Shown: one piece after another, positions 47,756-57,853 of the stretch | How positions within the stretch are numbered: position 1 is the first letter of the stretch | Layout of the letters: the number at the start of each line of letters is the position of its first letter | Assembly: GCA_963555705.1 (NCBI GenBank) | Contig: OY743190.1 | Coordinates: 35,756,929 to 35,820,928 of the forward strand | Reading direction: 5' to 3' | Source: Ligustrum vulgare | Taxonomy: Eukaryota > Streptophyta > Magnoliopsida > Lamiales > Oleaceae | DNA: 64,000 nucleotides | The notes under the pieces: generated by a model | Database searches by the model: none | Told to the model about the DNA's origin: nothing | The model's input: only the letters and a program-made list of their open reading frames with translations | Program-made: the position numbers and the translations under genes

Positions 47756-49273
47756 ATGCAAGCATCACAAAGTCAGGACATGTCGAATACATTGCAGTAT
47801 CAAAAGCTAGGGGCCTATTTTCCACCGTTTCAACAATATTTTGGCGAAGAAAATGTGGGAAAGAGTTGCTATATTCAGATCTCTCATGACCAATACTGCA
47901 CGCTAGAGTCATCCCCTATGAGTGTTCCGTCTAATCTCATTTTCTCGAGTCCCATGTCATACCCAACCGAGCCACGTCTATCTCCGGAGAGTAACTATGG
48001 CTCCTCTTGCACAACCGAGGATGCGAATGACTTGAGGCACAAACTAAAAGAACTCGAGACCGTTATGTTGGGGCCCGATCTTGACATTCTCGCAACTTAC
48101 AATAATAGCTTACCAGATGTAGAAAATTGGAGACAAATGATGGAGGCCATTCCCAGAGGAGACTTGAACAAGCTACTTATTGCTTGTGCCAAAGCAATGT
48201 CAAATAATGATTTGTTGATGGCACAATGGCTGATATCCGAGTTGCGTCAACTGGTGTCTGTTTTTGGCGAACCGATTCAACGTCTGGGAGCTTACATGTT
48301 GGAGGGGCTTGTTGCTAGGATGGATTCTTCAGGGAGTTCCATTTATAAGTCTCTAAGATGCAAAGAGCCTGCAAGTTTTGAGCTACTATCTTATATGCAC
48401 ATTCTCCATGAGGCTTGTCCCTACTTCAAGTTTGGATACATGTCTGCAAATGGTGCCATTGCAGAAGCCATGAAGGATGAAAATAGAGTGCACATACTTG
48501 ATTTTCAGATCGGACAGGGGACCCAATGGATAACTCTAATCCAAGCTTTCGCAGCCCGGCCTGGAGGGCCACCTCGAATTCGGATTACAGGTATCGATGA
48601 TTCCATGTCAGCTTATGCACGTGGAGGAGGACTCAGTATTGTGGGACGGAAGCTATCTAAGTTAGCCCAAACTTTCAAAGTACCATTCGAATTCCATTCA
48701 GCATCCATGTCTGGAGTTGGGCTTGAAAATCTTGGAATTCGACCTGGTGAGGCTTTGGCTGTGAATTTTGCATTCATGTTACATCACATGCCGGATGAAA
48801 GTGTGAGTACCGAAAATCATCGAGACATGCTATTGAGGTCGGTCAAAAGCCTAAATCCCAAAGTGGTGACATTAGTTGAACAAGAATCCAATACAAATAC
48901 CGCTGCATTCTTTCCTAGGTTCCTAGAAGCATTGGACTACTATACGGCTATGTTTGAATCAATTGATGCAACTCTCCCAAGGGAACGCAAAGAGCGAATC
49001 CACGTCGAGCAGCATTGTTTAGCGAGGGATGTTGTTAACATTATAGCATGTGAGGGAACGGAGAGAGTGGAGCGGCACGAGCTCCTTGGGAAATGGAAGT
49101 TACGGTTCAAAATGGCTGGTTTTAGCCCTTACCCCTTGAGTTCTTTGGTAAACCTCACAATCAAGACTTTGCTTCAAAACTACTGCACTAAATATAGGCT
49201 TCAAGAAAGAGATGGAGCTTTATATCTTGGTTGGTTGAATAGAGATTTGGTTGCTTCTTGTGCCTGGAAGTGA
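47756..49273 (+). CDS. SCL21: GRAS-family transcription regulator, PAT1 subfamily, SCL21-like (505 aa)
   Basis: This single-exon gene encodes a plant-specific nuclear regulator of the PAT1 branch, whose members act in light (phytochrome A) and stress signalling. The N-terminal third is variable but has the branch signature NDLRHKLKELETVMLGPD (residues 91-108). The GRAS domain fills residues about 134-505: leucine heptad I (LLIACAKAM, 140-148), the VHIID motif as VHILD (245-249), the second leucine-rich part, the PFYRE-like region with MLHHMPDESVS (341-351) and VTLVEQESNTNT (371-382), and the C-terminal SAW motif ending in SCAWK. Length is normal for the subfamily and all motifs are present, so the protein should be functional. 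The start was chosen as the first ATG of the frame, with the next methionine at residue 9. It converges on the WRKY gene with about 445 bp between stops. The symbol is by resemblance; PAT1, SCL5 or other paralogues are possible. Confidence 0.92.
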   Translation: MQASQSQDMSNTLQYQKLGAYFPPFQQYFGEENVGKSCYIQISHDQYCTLESSPMSVPSNLIFSSPMSYPTEPRLSPESNYGSSCTTEDANDLRHKLKELETVMLGPDLDILATYNNSLPDVENWRQMMEAIPRGDLNKLLIACAKAMSNNDLLMAQWLISELRQLVSVFGEPIQRLGAYMLEGLVARMDSSGSSIYKSLRCKEPASFELLSYMHILHEACPYFKFGYMSANGAIAEAMKDENRVHILDFQIGQGTQWITLIQAFAARPGGPPRIRITGIDDSMSAYARGGGLSIVGRKLSKLAQTFKVPFEFHSASMSGVGLENLGIRPGEALAVNFAFMLHHMPDESVSTENHRDMLLRSVKSLNPKVVTLVEQESNTNTAAFFPRFLEALDYYTAMFESIDATLPRERKERIHVEQHCLARDVVNIIACEGTERVERHELLGKWKLRFKMAGFSPYPLSSLVNLTIKTLLQNYCTKYRLQERDGALYLGWLNRDLVASCAWK

Positions 49274-49413
49274 AATTCTTCCATATAGAATAAAGAGATT
49301 TGCATTTTCCTGTTTTCCATTGTCTACTTACTGCAACAAAATACACAAGTGTAGAGCCTATGTTTGAGTCAGTGCTCTACTTTTGATGTAATGTGACTGA
49401 ACTAGTTTGGTTC

Positions 49414-49419
49414 AGTAAT
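49414..49419 (+). terminator. Polyadenylation signal of the GRAS gene
   Basis: AATAAA about 140 bp after the stop codon, preceded by a TG-rich stretch (gatgtaatgtgactg) typical of a plant far-upstream element. Confidence 0.6.
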
Positions 49420-49718
49420 AAAAATTGCTGCTGTATCTAGTAAGTACGTTATATCCAGCCTCAGAATTAGCTCATTTTCTCCTATTCTTTTCTTGATAAA
49501 AACGAAAGCCGCAATCAACAGCCAAGTAAATAATTTTTCTACTCTCTGGCCAATAAAGAGTTAAAACCAATGTTTTAGCATAAATCATTCCTCTTAGAAC
49601 AGGGCAGAAATATCCCACCACCTTATTGGAAATACCTAGAGAATAAGAAAATAATTTTATAAAGAAGATACACAGAATCGTTTTCATGCAGCTAATCTAA
49701 ATCCCTGCTGCAGAAAAA

Positions 49719-52700
49719 TTATGAGTTCGCACTAATATGAACAACCATGTCTAAGCCAACAGCTTTGTTTTCTCCGGGTGGTGTTGATCTGGATTCACCA
49801 TTTATAGCCATACTAGTGTCACTTCCAGCAGTATTTTGGCACATGGTCTTAAATGCAGGCGTACTGTGGTCATGCTGTCCATATGTTGTAATTACCATCT
49901 TCGGATCATGGGAAGCTCTCTCCACATGTTTCTTAACTTGGCAACCAGTATGTGTACACCTATAGTAACTCCTTCATTACATAAAGAGTCGAGGATAGTT
50001 ACATACAAGTAGATTATTCTGAAGCAAAATAACTGAAAAAGTTATAAGGACATTACCTTCTTTTTTTTTCCCATGTGGGATAAGTCATCATACATGATTA
50101 AGATGTGTGTAATACTAAATCTATAGGATTTCCTATCCGGGTTGAACGGTTGTGTATATAGGGAAATCATTATTAGCAGTAGAAAATGAGCTGCAACTGA
50201 GTTGATCATCAATAGGAAGACTTGCAACATTATCATGCCCAGTTGTAAGTAGTACACGTTAGAGGAAAAATATAAAAGCCAAGTTCCCAAAGATCGTCAA
50301 AGTAACAATTTGCAATATGGGATCGAATGACCACATTTCTGTTTTGAGTTGTTTGGAAATACAGTCCTCTTTCTTAAAAAAATTTATTCAAGCACATGAT
50401 GTAATATACAAAAATTCTAGGCAACTACTTTTGAGAGAAAATGAATATAACTGTTCCAAACACTCACAATTCTTACTCTATAACTAATTGCAAGCATCGG
50501 ATTTGATACATAGGCAAGTTATGTCATATTGACATTTTAGTATTGCCATTTACAAATTTAGTGAAAACAGAAGCGCACTCATAATTTTATGAAAAATAGC
50601 TAGCAAACTCTGAGATTTAAGGTAAAATAGACCATAAACTTTTCTAAGTTTGTAATGAAGTTTAGAGCTACTAAAACATAGTGCAAACTATTCCATAATT
50701 TGAACCTGAAAACAAGATTCAAAATAAAAATGGAGCAATCCTAGAAGCTGAGAACTATTTTAACTTCCTCCCGAAACATCATTCATCACTTGGCTAGGGT
50801 GTAAGGATTGTCATTACTTAAAAGATCAGCCCAAATTGAGTATCATCATATATTATGTAAGTGGTGACAGATGTAGAGAAAAAAAAAAAGAAGAAGAAGA
50901 AGAGAGTTTAAAGTCTTTTGAAAGCAGCCTCTCTAATGTCAGCTTGTTGCCCCATGATATGATCTTGGTGATGTTACAGCAAGCATTAACAAGAAACCCA
51001 TTTAGCTAATAAAGTACCATGTAGCAAACAATTGTCATTCTGCATTGTTGAAAATTATAATACCTTGGGTTTGGACTTCCTTTAACAAATTTCTGCCCAT
51101 ATTTTCGCCAGCGGTAGCCATCGTTCACTACATCAACCTCACTAATAGTTTGAACAACATGCCGGGATTCACAATTGGGTTTATTCAGATTATCATCAAC
51201 GCCAGAAATATCTCTCCTCCTGCAAAGGCAATGTCCAATGACAAAAACGTTAGCCCATAACAGAGGTTATACATTAAAAAACATGGAAAGCTTCTGGTTG
51301 AGCATACTGTCGTTTATGGTCTCGACAGCTATCATTTTCATCACAGATTTCAGTACTTGACTGTGAAACTGCACCTGCCTCCCCATCACCAGTTTCTGCC
51401 ACAGGCAATGACTGTGAGGTCTCTGTTGGTTCCATATGTTGAGATGCATTGCCAGGTGCAATTGGTTCAGCAACACCTGAGAGGTCAGTAAATAAGTCAA
51501 GATTTGTTCCAAATTTAAAAAAAGTCAAAGCTGAAATTTAGGAAATAATCAAATTTACCTTTTGATGCAGTCATGACCAGTGATTCTGGTCTTTGCACTG
51601 GAAGACCGGTGGCCATATAGGGACTGTGTTGTGGTTTAGGATGTTCATGATTCCCAAGGTAATTAACGTCTTTTAGATTACTATCATGCGATCTCTCCAC
51701 TTTCTTCTTCGCGAGGCAATTAGGGTAAGTACACTTGTAGTAGCTTCGAATAAATTCGTTTCCTTTTACAAACTTTTGCCCATATTTTCTCCAGTTGTAG
51801 CCATCAACTAATGCTTTTTCCGGTACTTTAGAGGGAGTGCTTTCTGAATCAGATTGCAATCCTTGGACTCTAGGGTCAGGGTTCCTTTCAGATTGCAATC
51901 CTTGAACTCTAGGGTCAGGGTTCCTTCTTAGCGGCAATTTCTCTGCTTTCTCAGGTCTTGTAGAAAATGAAAAATGTTGTTGATCAGAATGTAATGCAGG
52001 CCCCCCAGATTCTGAACTTGGTATTTGTGGAAAATTATCTGAGACTACTTCTCTTTTTACAGAAACAGATTTTTCTTCATTGCTCATCGACTCATGGTAT
52101 CCAGCACCCAAGCATTGTTTAGACTGTAGATTATTAGATTCTTGTTTCGGTATAACATAGACTTTCTCAGATACACTCGAGAGAGTGCTTCCTTGATCAA
52201 ACTGTGAACCACAGGCTATAATGTCAGGGTTCCGCCTTGGCAGCAATTTCGTAAGAACTTTCTCTGGTATAGTAGAATAAGTGGATTTCTGTTGGCGATA
52301 TTGTGATGCAGGTATGTCGGATATGAAACTTGGTACCGGCAGCACATGTGTAGACTTCTCCTTTTTGACCGTAACAATTCTTTCTTCCCCCAATTCTGAC
52401 TTTAGCAGTACAGCATCAGGGCTCTGTCTCAGTTTCAAATCATCAAGTGTTTTAGGGATTATAGGTATTCCATAGGGAATACATTCTTGATCTAATTGTA
52501 ACTTATGAACTCCAGTGTCAGGGTTTCGCCTTGGCTGCAATTTCTCCATAGCTTTATCTGATCTTGTAAAATAAATGTCTTGGTTTTGATCATATTGGTT
52601 CTCTGGATTGAAACTTTTTGTTTCCACCACTATGTCAGAAGTGCTCTCCCTTTTAATAGACACAGCTATGTCTGTTCCGGATAATTCTGATTCATCACAT

Positions 52701-53032
52701 CCAGCATCAGTATTTTGTCTCTGTTGCAAATCATATGAATCTTGTTTGGGTGATACAGATGATTGAGATGTAGGGTTACTATTTTCTGGATTCTGCTTCA
52801 GCAACAAACCACCTGATTCTTTCTCAGGCAATGCACAGAGAGATTTTTCTACTTGACTAGATTGCAACAACTGAATGCCAGTACGTTGGTTTTGTCTCTG
52901 CTTCACGTCACTAGACATTTTCTTGCAAATAAAAGGGGTGGAGTTGGAGAGGGGTATGCACCCTTCTCTTGATAAGACTGCTGTATTTAACTTCAAATTA
53001 GTATTCAGTCTCTTCAGCAGCTTGCCTGACAT
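49719..53032 (-). CDS. WRKY1: Group I WRKY transcription factor, WRKY1/ZAP1-like (4 exons, 683 aa)
   Basis: The protein is a nuclear DNA-binding factor that recognises W-box (TTGAC) promoter elements. Minus-strand exons are 53032-51559, 51476-51308, 51219-51064 and 49971-49719. All introns are GT-AG and phases agree, giving 2052 nt. Two WRKY domains are present. Domain 1 has WRKYGQK at 414-420 and ligands C434, C439, H462, H464. Domain 2 has WRKYGQK at 585-591 and ligands C605, C610, H633, H635. The third intron falls after NPR in domain 2, the conserved group I position. The N-terminal 400 residues hold diverged repeats of about 100 residues with a repeated RRNPD phrase and an (I/V)K(R/K)E site each, plus a 13-residue tandem copy (370-395). 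The start is fixed by a TGA directly before the ATG. Odd points: FVKG instead of VVKG or LVKG after WRKYGQK in both domains, and domain 2 has 22 rather than 23 residues between C610 and H633. Confidence 0.9.
51857..51935 (-). repeat. 39-bp in-frame tandem duplication in WRKY exon 1
   Basis: Two nearly identical 39-bp units encode [13 protein letters not shown] and [13 protein letters not shown]. They differ at single bases, so the duplication is recent. It lies about 20 residues before the first WRKY domain. Confidence 0.85.
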
Positions 53033-53260
53033 TCACAAGGCACTACAGATAGATAGCAATCTTCCAAATTGAACTCTACTTCATGAAATCCAGTGTCAGG
53101 ATCCTGTTTCCACTGCAACTTTGGAATAAACTGCATCTAACAATGTCTTCCTTGCAGTACCCAGAGATACAGTAAAAAAGAACATAGTCAACACATCTGC
53201 TAAAAACTGATCTCCATGCTTCAAAATAAAAAAAATAAAAAATAAAATTGAAGCCAAAAT
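53033..53260 (-). pseudogene. Decayed extra repeat unit upstream of the WRKY start
   Basis: On the minus strand, a frame other than that of the ATG reads IPKLQWKQDPDTGFHEVEF at about 53075-53135. This resembles the repeat phrase [18 protein letters not shown] in the protein (residues 163-180). The coding region therefore once extended further upstream, or this is an older repeat now within the 5' leader. The TGA before the present ATG and the frame change prevent it from being joined by simple read-through. Confidence 0.4.
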
Positions 53261-54533
53261 GCACATGTCAACATGAATTAATCCACAATATTATTGGTAA
53301 TTTGAATCTACAGAATCCTAAGAGAAGCAGAAATTGAGGATTGATCTCCAAAGCTGACAAACTACTGGACATTGCAATAATGTAAAACTAGTATTTCTCA
53401 CGTGCGATGCACGGAAGTTGCTATTCAAAAATATCGATTTTGATAAGTATTTGTAAAATTTTTAATGCTTCTACATAATTATAATTAACACAAATCCAAA
53501 ATACATGAAAAATAATATTATACCGAAAATCGTACACCATATAACTTTTACACAACTATTAAAATTAAGAATTATTCATTCTTAACCAAAATATTCACAA
53601 TTTCTGCATTTGTAGTATTTAACATCTTCTCTAAATTCCATTCAAAAACATCAATCACAATAATTATAAACGTATTTTTATAATAAAATTTGAACAATAA
53701 AATTATACTTTTAATAATAAAATCAAGTACTTGAAATAATACTTACAAAAATATTACAATTATCATGACATGGCAACTAGTAACATTGAAGGTCAAAAAA
53801 CTATACCGAAAATTTTAGATCATATAATCTTTTCTTAAAATTAATCTTATTTTTGTTTTGTTCAAAAAAATGTATGAATCCTAATTAAGATTTAAGAGAT
53901 CGCATTTAAGATATCGCATTTTCAAGATTATTATGGAAGACAATTAATGAACATGCACAAGAAAATAAAAAGTTAAAATCCATATTTCCAGAGTTCGGCA
54001 ATCATTGCAAAAATTAATTTTCCAATTATTTACAAATATAAAAAAAAAAATACAATTATATAGAAAATTTAACCAAACAACTCTTCGTTTTCCACGATAT
54101 AGAAAACATGTAATTTCTAAAAAATAAAATTAATTTTATAATCTCAATATTATTTACACAGATTTAAATACGACATTTGTCTACATGAATTCAAATTAAG
54201 AATTAAACTTATGCATGATCAACTATTTTTTAATCATACTAAATAATATACTTAGTCGAAATATTATTTGTTTTTGAAAAATATTAAATGCTAGCCGAAC
54301 ACACCCTAGGTTATATTTTATTTAAAAAAGAAAAAAAAAAAAAAAAAAAAAAGGTCACGGACTGTTAACAATTATGCATCAGAGGGATGCACTGCAAATT
54401 AGTTAAGAGACCAAGAAGTGACAATATTTTAACTCAATGTAATCCAATAATGTCAGACACTAAACCGAATTACGACTCTGGACAAAATTTAGATCATATT
54501 CTACACTATGTTTATGGAGGGCATAAAAACTTA

Positions 54534-55373
54534 GGTGGCGTTCTGTTTGTATTTTTATTTTCGAAAATGTCTTGTGTTTTGTGTTTTCATTTTTGCTGAA
54601 AACGCGTTTGGTTTGTCATTTTCGAAAACTATTTTGAAAATAAAAACTGGAAAACACTTTCTGTTTGAAATTTTGCAGAATACTACTTAAACTATTTTTA
54701 ATTAATTTGCTTGCAGAATACTACTGACTCAAACTCAAATTTTCTTTCACAATACACTGAAAACATGGTTATATGCAACACACTAATGTGAGCATTAAGA
54801 GTCTATATTAACACAGTTTGGTCAGGTTCGAGATTTGAGAAAGCTCTAGTTCTATTAAAATTCAGAAAATGCAAGTTCTTTCAAAATCACCAGAGTTCAT
54901 TTATCAAGGCATTTTTTGAAATCTAACAACAAGAATTCTCACTTAATTTTTTTTGTAATGTTGATATTGAATTCAATAAAACTTTATTTAAGCTTAATTC
55001 CAAGTTAGGATAATTCTCCAAAAAAAATTAAAAAAAAAATAATATTTATTAAGACTTAGTTCCAAACTAGGATAATTCTAAAAAAATAATAAAAAAATTA
55101 AAAAAAATTAAAAATTTATATTAAGCTTAATTCCAAGTTAAGATAATTTTTTTTAAAAAAAAAAATCCCAAAACGCGTTTTCCGCGTTTTGGACATTTTT
55201 TGTCGAAATTCAAACAAAACGCCCAAAACGAGGTTTTGAGCGTTTTGCGTTTTTTGTACAATTTTTTTTTTTTTTCCAAAATGCGTTTTCGAAAATGGTA
55301 AAGAGAACGCGTTTTTAGCGTTTTCGAAAATAAAAACAGAAAACGACCTCAAAATAGCAAAGAGAACAGGGCC
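54534..55373. mobile_element. Tourist/PIF-Harbinger-type MITE (840 bp), TSD TTA
   Basis: It starts GGTGGCGTTCTGTTTG and ends CAAAGAGAACAGGGCC, an imperfect inverted pair. TTA is directly repeated on both sides (54531-54533 and 55374-55376). The subterminal parts are also inverted: tttattttcgaaaa on the left and ttttcgaaaataaaa on the right. The interior is A-rich and non-coding. It lies in the probable first intron of the WRKY gene. Confidence 0.75.
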
Positions 55374-55728
55374 TTAACATGTATCAACATTCATACATGT
55401 TCTAAAAGCAATGGTAAATAAAAATTGGATTGTTCTCAGAGATAATTTCTAGCATGATTAAGTGAATAAGAGTGAAAATGAAGAATTGCTAAGGCAGAGC
55501 TTCTTGTGCAACCATTCAAAATCAGAACTCAAATAAATTCTAGTAGGGCCAAACAATTTTATACTGCATTCAAAATATTGGGCGTGCAAACAAGACACAG
55601 TAAAACAACTTTTGCTCGTTAAACAGAAATCCAAAATTTAAACACTGAAATTAAAAAATAGGTCATTGTTTCTCCACCACAATATCATCATCCATAATCA
55701 CTAGGTCCCTCAACTATTGAAGACCATT

Positions 55729-55731
55729 CCC

Positions 55732-55762
<31 letters not shown>
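55729..55762. repeat. Homopolymer junction C24-A10
   Basis: Twenty-four cytosines followed directly by ten adenines. A length error of assembly or sequencing is possible here. Confidence 0.9.
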
Positions 55763-55763
<1 letters not shown>

Positions 55764-56278
55764 ATCAAGCATCCCTTGACTCAAGATGAGTGACTTCTCC
55801 AGGAAATTTCAGCTTTAAAATTTTGTTTGAATTTCTTATTTACGTGTAAGATTGGATTGCACAGACTAAATAAACTAATAAAGCACAAAGGCCAAATTTT
55901 CAACTAGCATTGTCATTAGCAAAGACTCAAATGCGTGTGCCCGAAAATATACTATTTCTAGTATCAATAAAATTCCCTTTTCAACCACCAAAGTTTAGTT
56001 CTAAAATTTTCACCTCTATTAGATAAATTCATTTCATTCTGTTGTCAATTCGAGGTTCCTTAGAAGAACAATAATATGCACCTATACCACACATCAAGCA
56101 ATCGATTCAAACAAATTCAAGAAATTCTAACAAAAGAATAAAATAAAATTCATAAACCCTAGCCATAGAGGGTTCACCTTTCAATTCCAAGTTTGAGGTG
56201 AAATTAAACAAAAAAAACGAAAACCTAATTGGGATAAAAAATAAAAAATAAGAGGGTAAAGAGAAATCAATTAAATTA

Positions 56279-56490
56279 CCTTAGCTTTTACCAATTCTGG
56301 GAAATTTTAGAGTAATCAGAGGCGGACGGCCGTGGATGAGGGGGAAATCGAAAGCTTCAATTTTCCAGCAAAAGCATTGATCGGGACCAAGTAATAATTA
56401 TTATACCAAATACTCACTCAAAAGATGAACAGTGGAGTGATAACAATATTGTCTCGGACTCTCAATGCGCATTGCAGATTACTTGCACGT
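56279..56490 (-). other. Probable 5'-untranslated exon 1 of the WRKY gene
   Basis: On the minus strand this runs from the inferred start region to a good donor (GCTAAG|GTAATT). It is less AT-rich than the surroundings (ccacggccgtccgcctctga) and has a CT-rich stretch (gatttccccctcatcc). No ATG-led frame of note is seen. Exon status is inferred from composition and splice site only. Confidence 0.4.
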
Positions 56491-56512
56491 CGGAATGTGT
56501 GAGAGGCAGCCG

Positions 56513-56526
56513 TGGTATATATATGA
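56513..56526 (-). promoter_or_regulatory. Candidate TATA box of the WRKY gene
   Basis: The minus strand reads GATCATATATATACCACGG, a TATA-like core just upstream of the inferred leader exon. The homologous position in the duplicated copy (about 57692) reads gatatatctgatc on the plus strand and lacks the long TATA run. Confidence 0.35.
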
Positions 56527-56686
56527 TCACTTCAATCATTCTGTTAAATCCATTTTTTCAAAACTCCGCAAATTTTCGGATTAAGACACTGTTTGATGAG
56601 ATTATATTTTGGTAGGTATATACTCACTCAAAAGATGAACAGTGGAGTGATAACATTATTGTCTCAGGACTCTCAATGCGAATTGG

Positions 56687-56928
56687 GCACTAGAGCAAAT
56701 CTTACAGTGACAAAGGGATTGGTCGATAACGTGTTCAGCGCAGTGATGTACAGGGTTCAAATCCTAACGGCTGAATAATGGATTCATTCCATATGGCAGA
56801 CGGGGTTAACTTGTTTCGCGAGGCGTTATTGAGTGTCGTCCACCCTGATTCTGGGAGGCATAACCTGCAATTTACCTCTCGAACCAATGGCCTAGGGCAG
56901 GGTCGGTTCAGGCTCCCAAATTTTTTTT
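56687..56928 (+). mobile_element. tRNA-derived SINE, copy 2, TSD of 16 bp
   Basis: A 242-bp non-coding unit flanked by the perfect 16-bp repeat tctcaatgcgaattgg (56671-56686 and 56929-56944). A box B motif gggttcaaatcc is at 56753-56764, and the 3' end is a short T run (aaattttttttt). It is homologous to the minus-strand copy at 45518-45784. The long exact target duplication and the empty site in the upstream duplicate show a clean insertion. Confidence 0.87.
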
Positions 56929-56961
56929 TCTCAATGCGAATTGGAGATTACTTGCACGTCA

Positions 56962-57376
56962 GAGCAACTCCATTCTACTCAGTCAATTGAAGAAAAAGAA
57001 GTGACAAGTCAACAAAGAAACTGAATTTGTTAAAAATGTTTCTCCAATACACTCCGTCAATTACAATGTCAAGCTGACATGGTTAGAAAAAAATAATAAT
57101 GTCAAGTGCTTCATCTTCAAATTGACGTTCCGTCTGACTTGATGAGTCAATATTTATTTTTATTTAATAATTATTTTAATATTAAATAAAGGGTGGGCGG
57201 TTCTACACAATTGATTCAATTCTCCAAGAATTCAGTCAACTAATTTATTTCACGTACATTTTATCACATCTCAGAACTAAACAATCAAACAACTTAAAGT
57301 CTATTCACATATTAAAAATTAGTACTACATTCATTCATCTGGTCCTCTATTTATACATATTTAAAAGATCAACTAC

Positions 57377-57407
<31 letters not shown>

Positions 57408-57668
57408 GCTCACCTACTACTTTCCATGAGAAAGAGGAGATGTCGGTATAAAAAATTAGTTGGGGATAGGAATACGTTAGACAATTGTTTTAATCAGTTA
57501 TTAATTTAAAATTGAGAAAAATGTCACGTAATCATTATTTTTGAAAAGTCGACATCACCATTGGAGAACAAATTTTAGTTGACTCCATTAATTTATCTAC
57601 ATTTTCTTGACCTCCGTCTATTTTATTCCCACGTCAATCCCTATTGACGGAATACATTGGAGATGCTC
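56962..57668. mobile_element. Tourist/PIF-Harbinger-type MITE (707 bp), TSD TCA/TTA
   Basis: Termini GAGCAACTCCA and TGGAGATGCTC are inverted with one mismatch. The flanking triplets are TCA (56959-56961) and TTA (57669-57671). The pre-insertion site is preserved in copy 1 of the duplication (cgtcggaatgtg), which confirms a 3-bp target duplication with one later change. It is non-coding and contains a long poly-A tract (about 57380-57406). Confidence 0.82.
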
Positions 57669-57853
57669 TTAGAATATGTGAGAGGCGGCCGTGGGATATA
57701 TCTGATCATTTCAATCATTCTATTAAATCCATTTTTTCAAAACTCTGCAAATTTTCGGGTTAAGACACTATTTGATGAGATTATATTTTGGTAGGTAGAG
57801 TACGTAAGAGAAAGATTCGTAGGAAATCTTGCTCGTGGAAAAATAGTAATGAA

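Larger units (their letters stand above)
53261..56278 (-). other. Probable first intron or leader region of the WRKY gene
   Basis: This stretch has no coding potential. It contains many short poly-A/poly-T runs, a MITE at 54534-55373 and a C24-A10 homopolymer junction at 55729-55762. A likely splice donor (GCTAAG|GTAATT) is at its upstream end (56278). It therefore fits a long first intron in the 5' leader, though the acceptor before 53032 was not fixed. Confidence 0.4.
56411..57798. repeat. 210-bp tandem duplication over the WRKY upstream region
   Basis: Copy 1 is 56411-56620 (tactcactcaaaagatgaac ... ttttggtaggta). Copy 2 is 56621-57798 and contains the same sequence with two insertions. 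Subtracting the SINE with one target copy (258 bp) and the MITE with one target copy (710 bp) from 1178 bp gives exactly 210 bp. The copies differ at scattered bases only. Copy 1 carries the candidate TATA and part of the leader of the WRKY gene. Confidence 0.88.

Noticed and set aside
47536..47889. 117-codon ORF as an independent gene
   Set aside because: It begins in the GRAS leader, runs through a likely intron and overlaps the GRAS start in another frame; treated as a possible upstream ORF only.
49747..49965. 72-codon plus-strand ORF
   Set aside because: Antisense shadow of the last WRKY exon.
51267..51512. 81-codon minus-strand ORF overlapping WRKY exon 2
   Set aside because: Out of frame with the spliced WRKY protein; the in-frame reading (51274-51528) gives the connecting exon with matching phases.
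56687..56928. Possible tRNA gene suggested by a box B motif
   Set aside because: No cloverleaf could be drawn; length, 16-bp target duplication and a second copy show a SINE.
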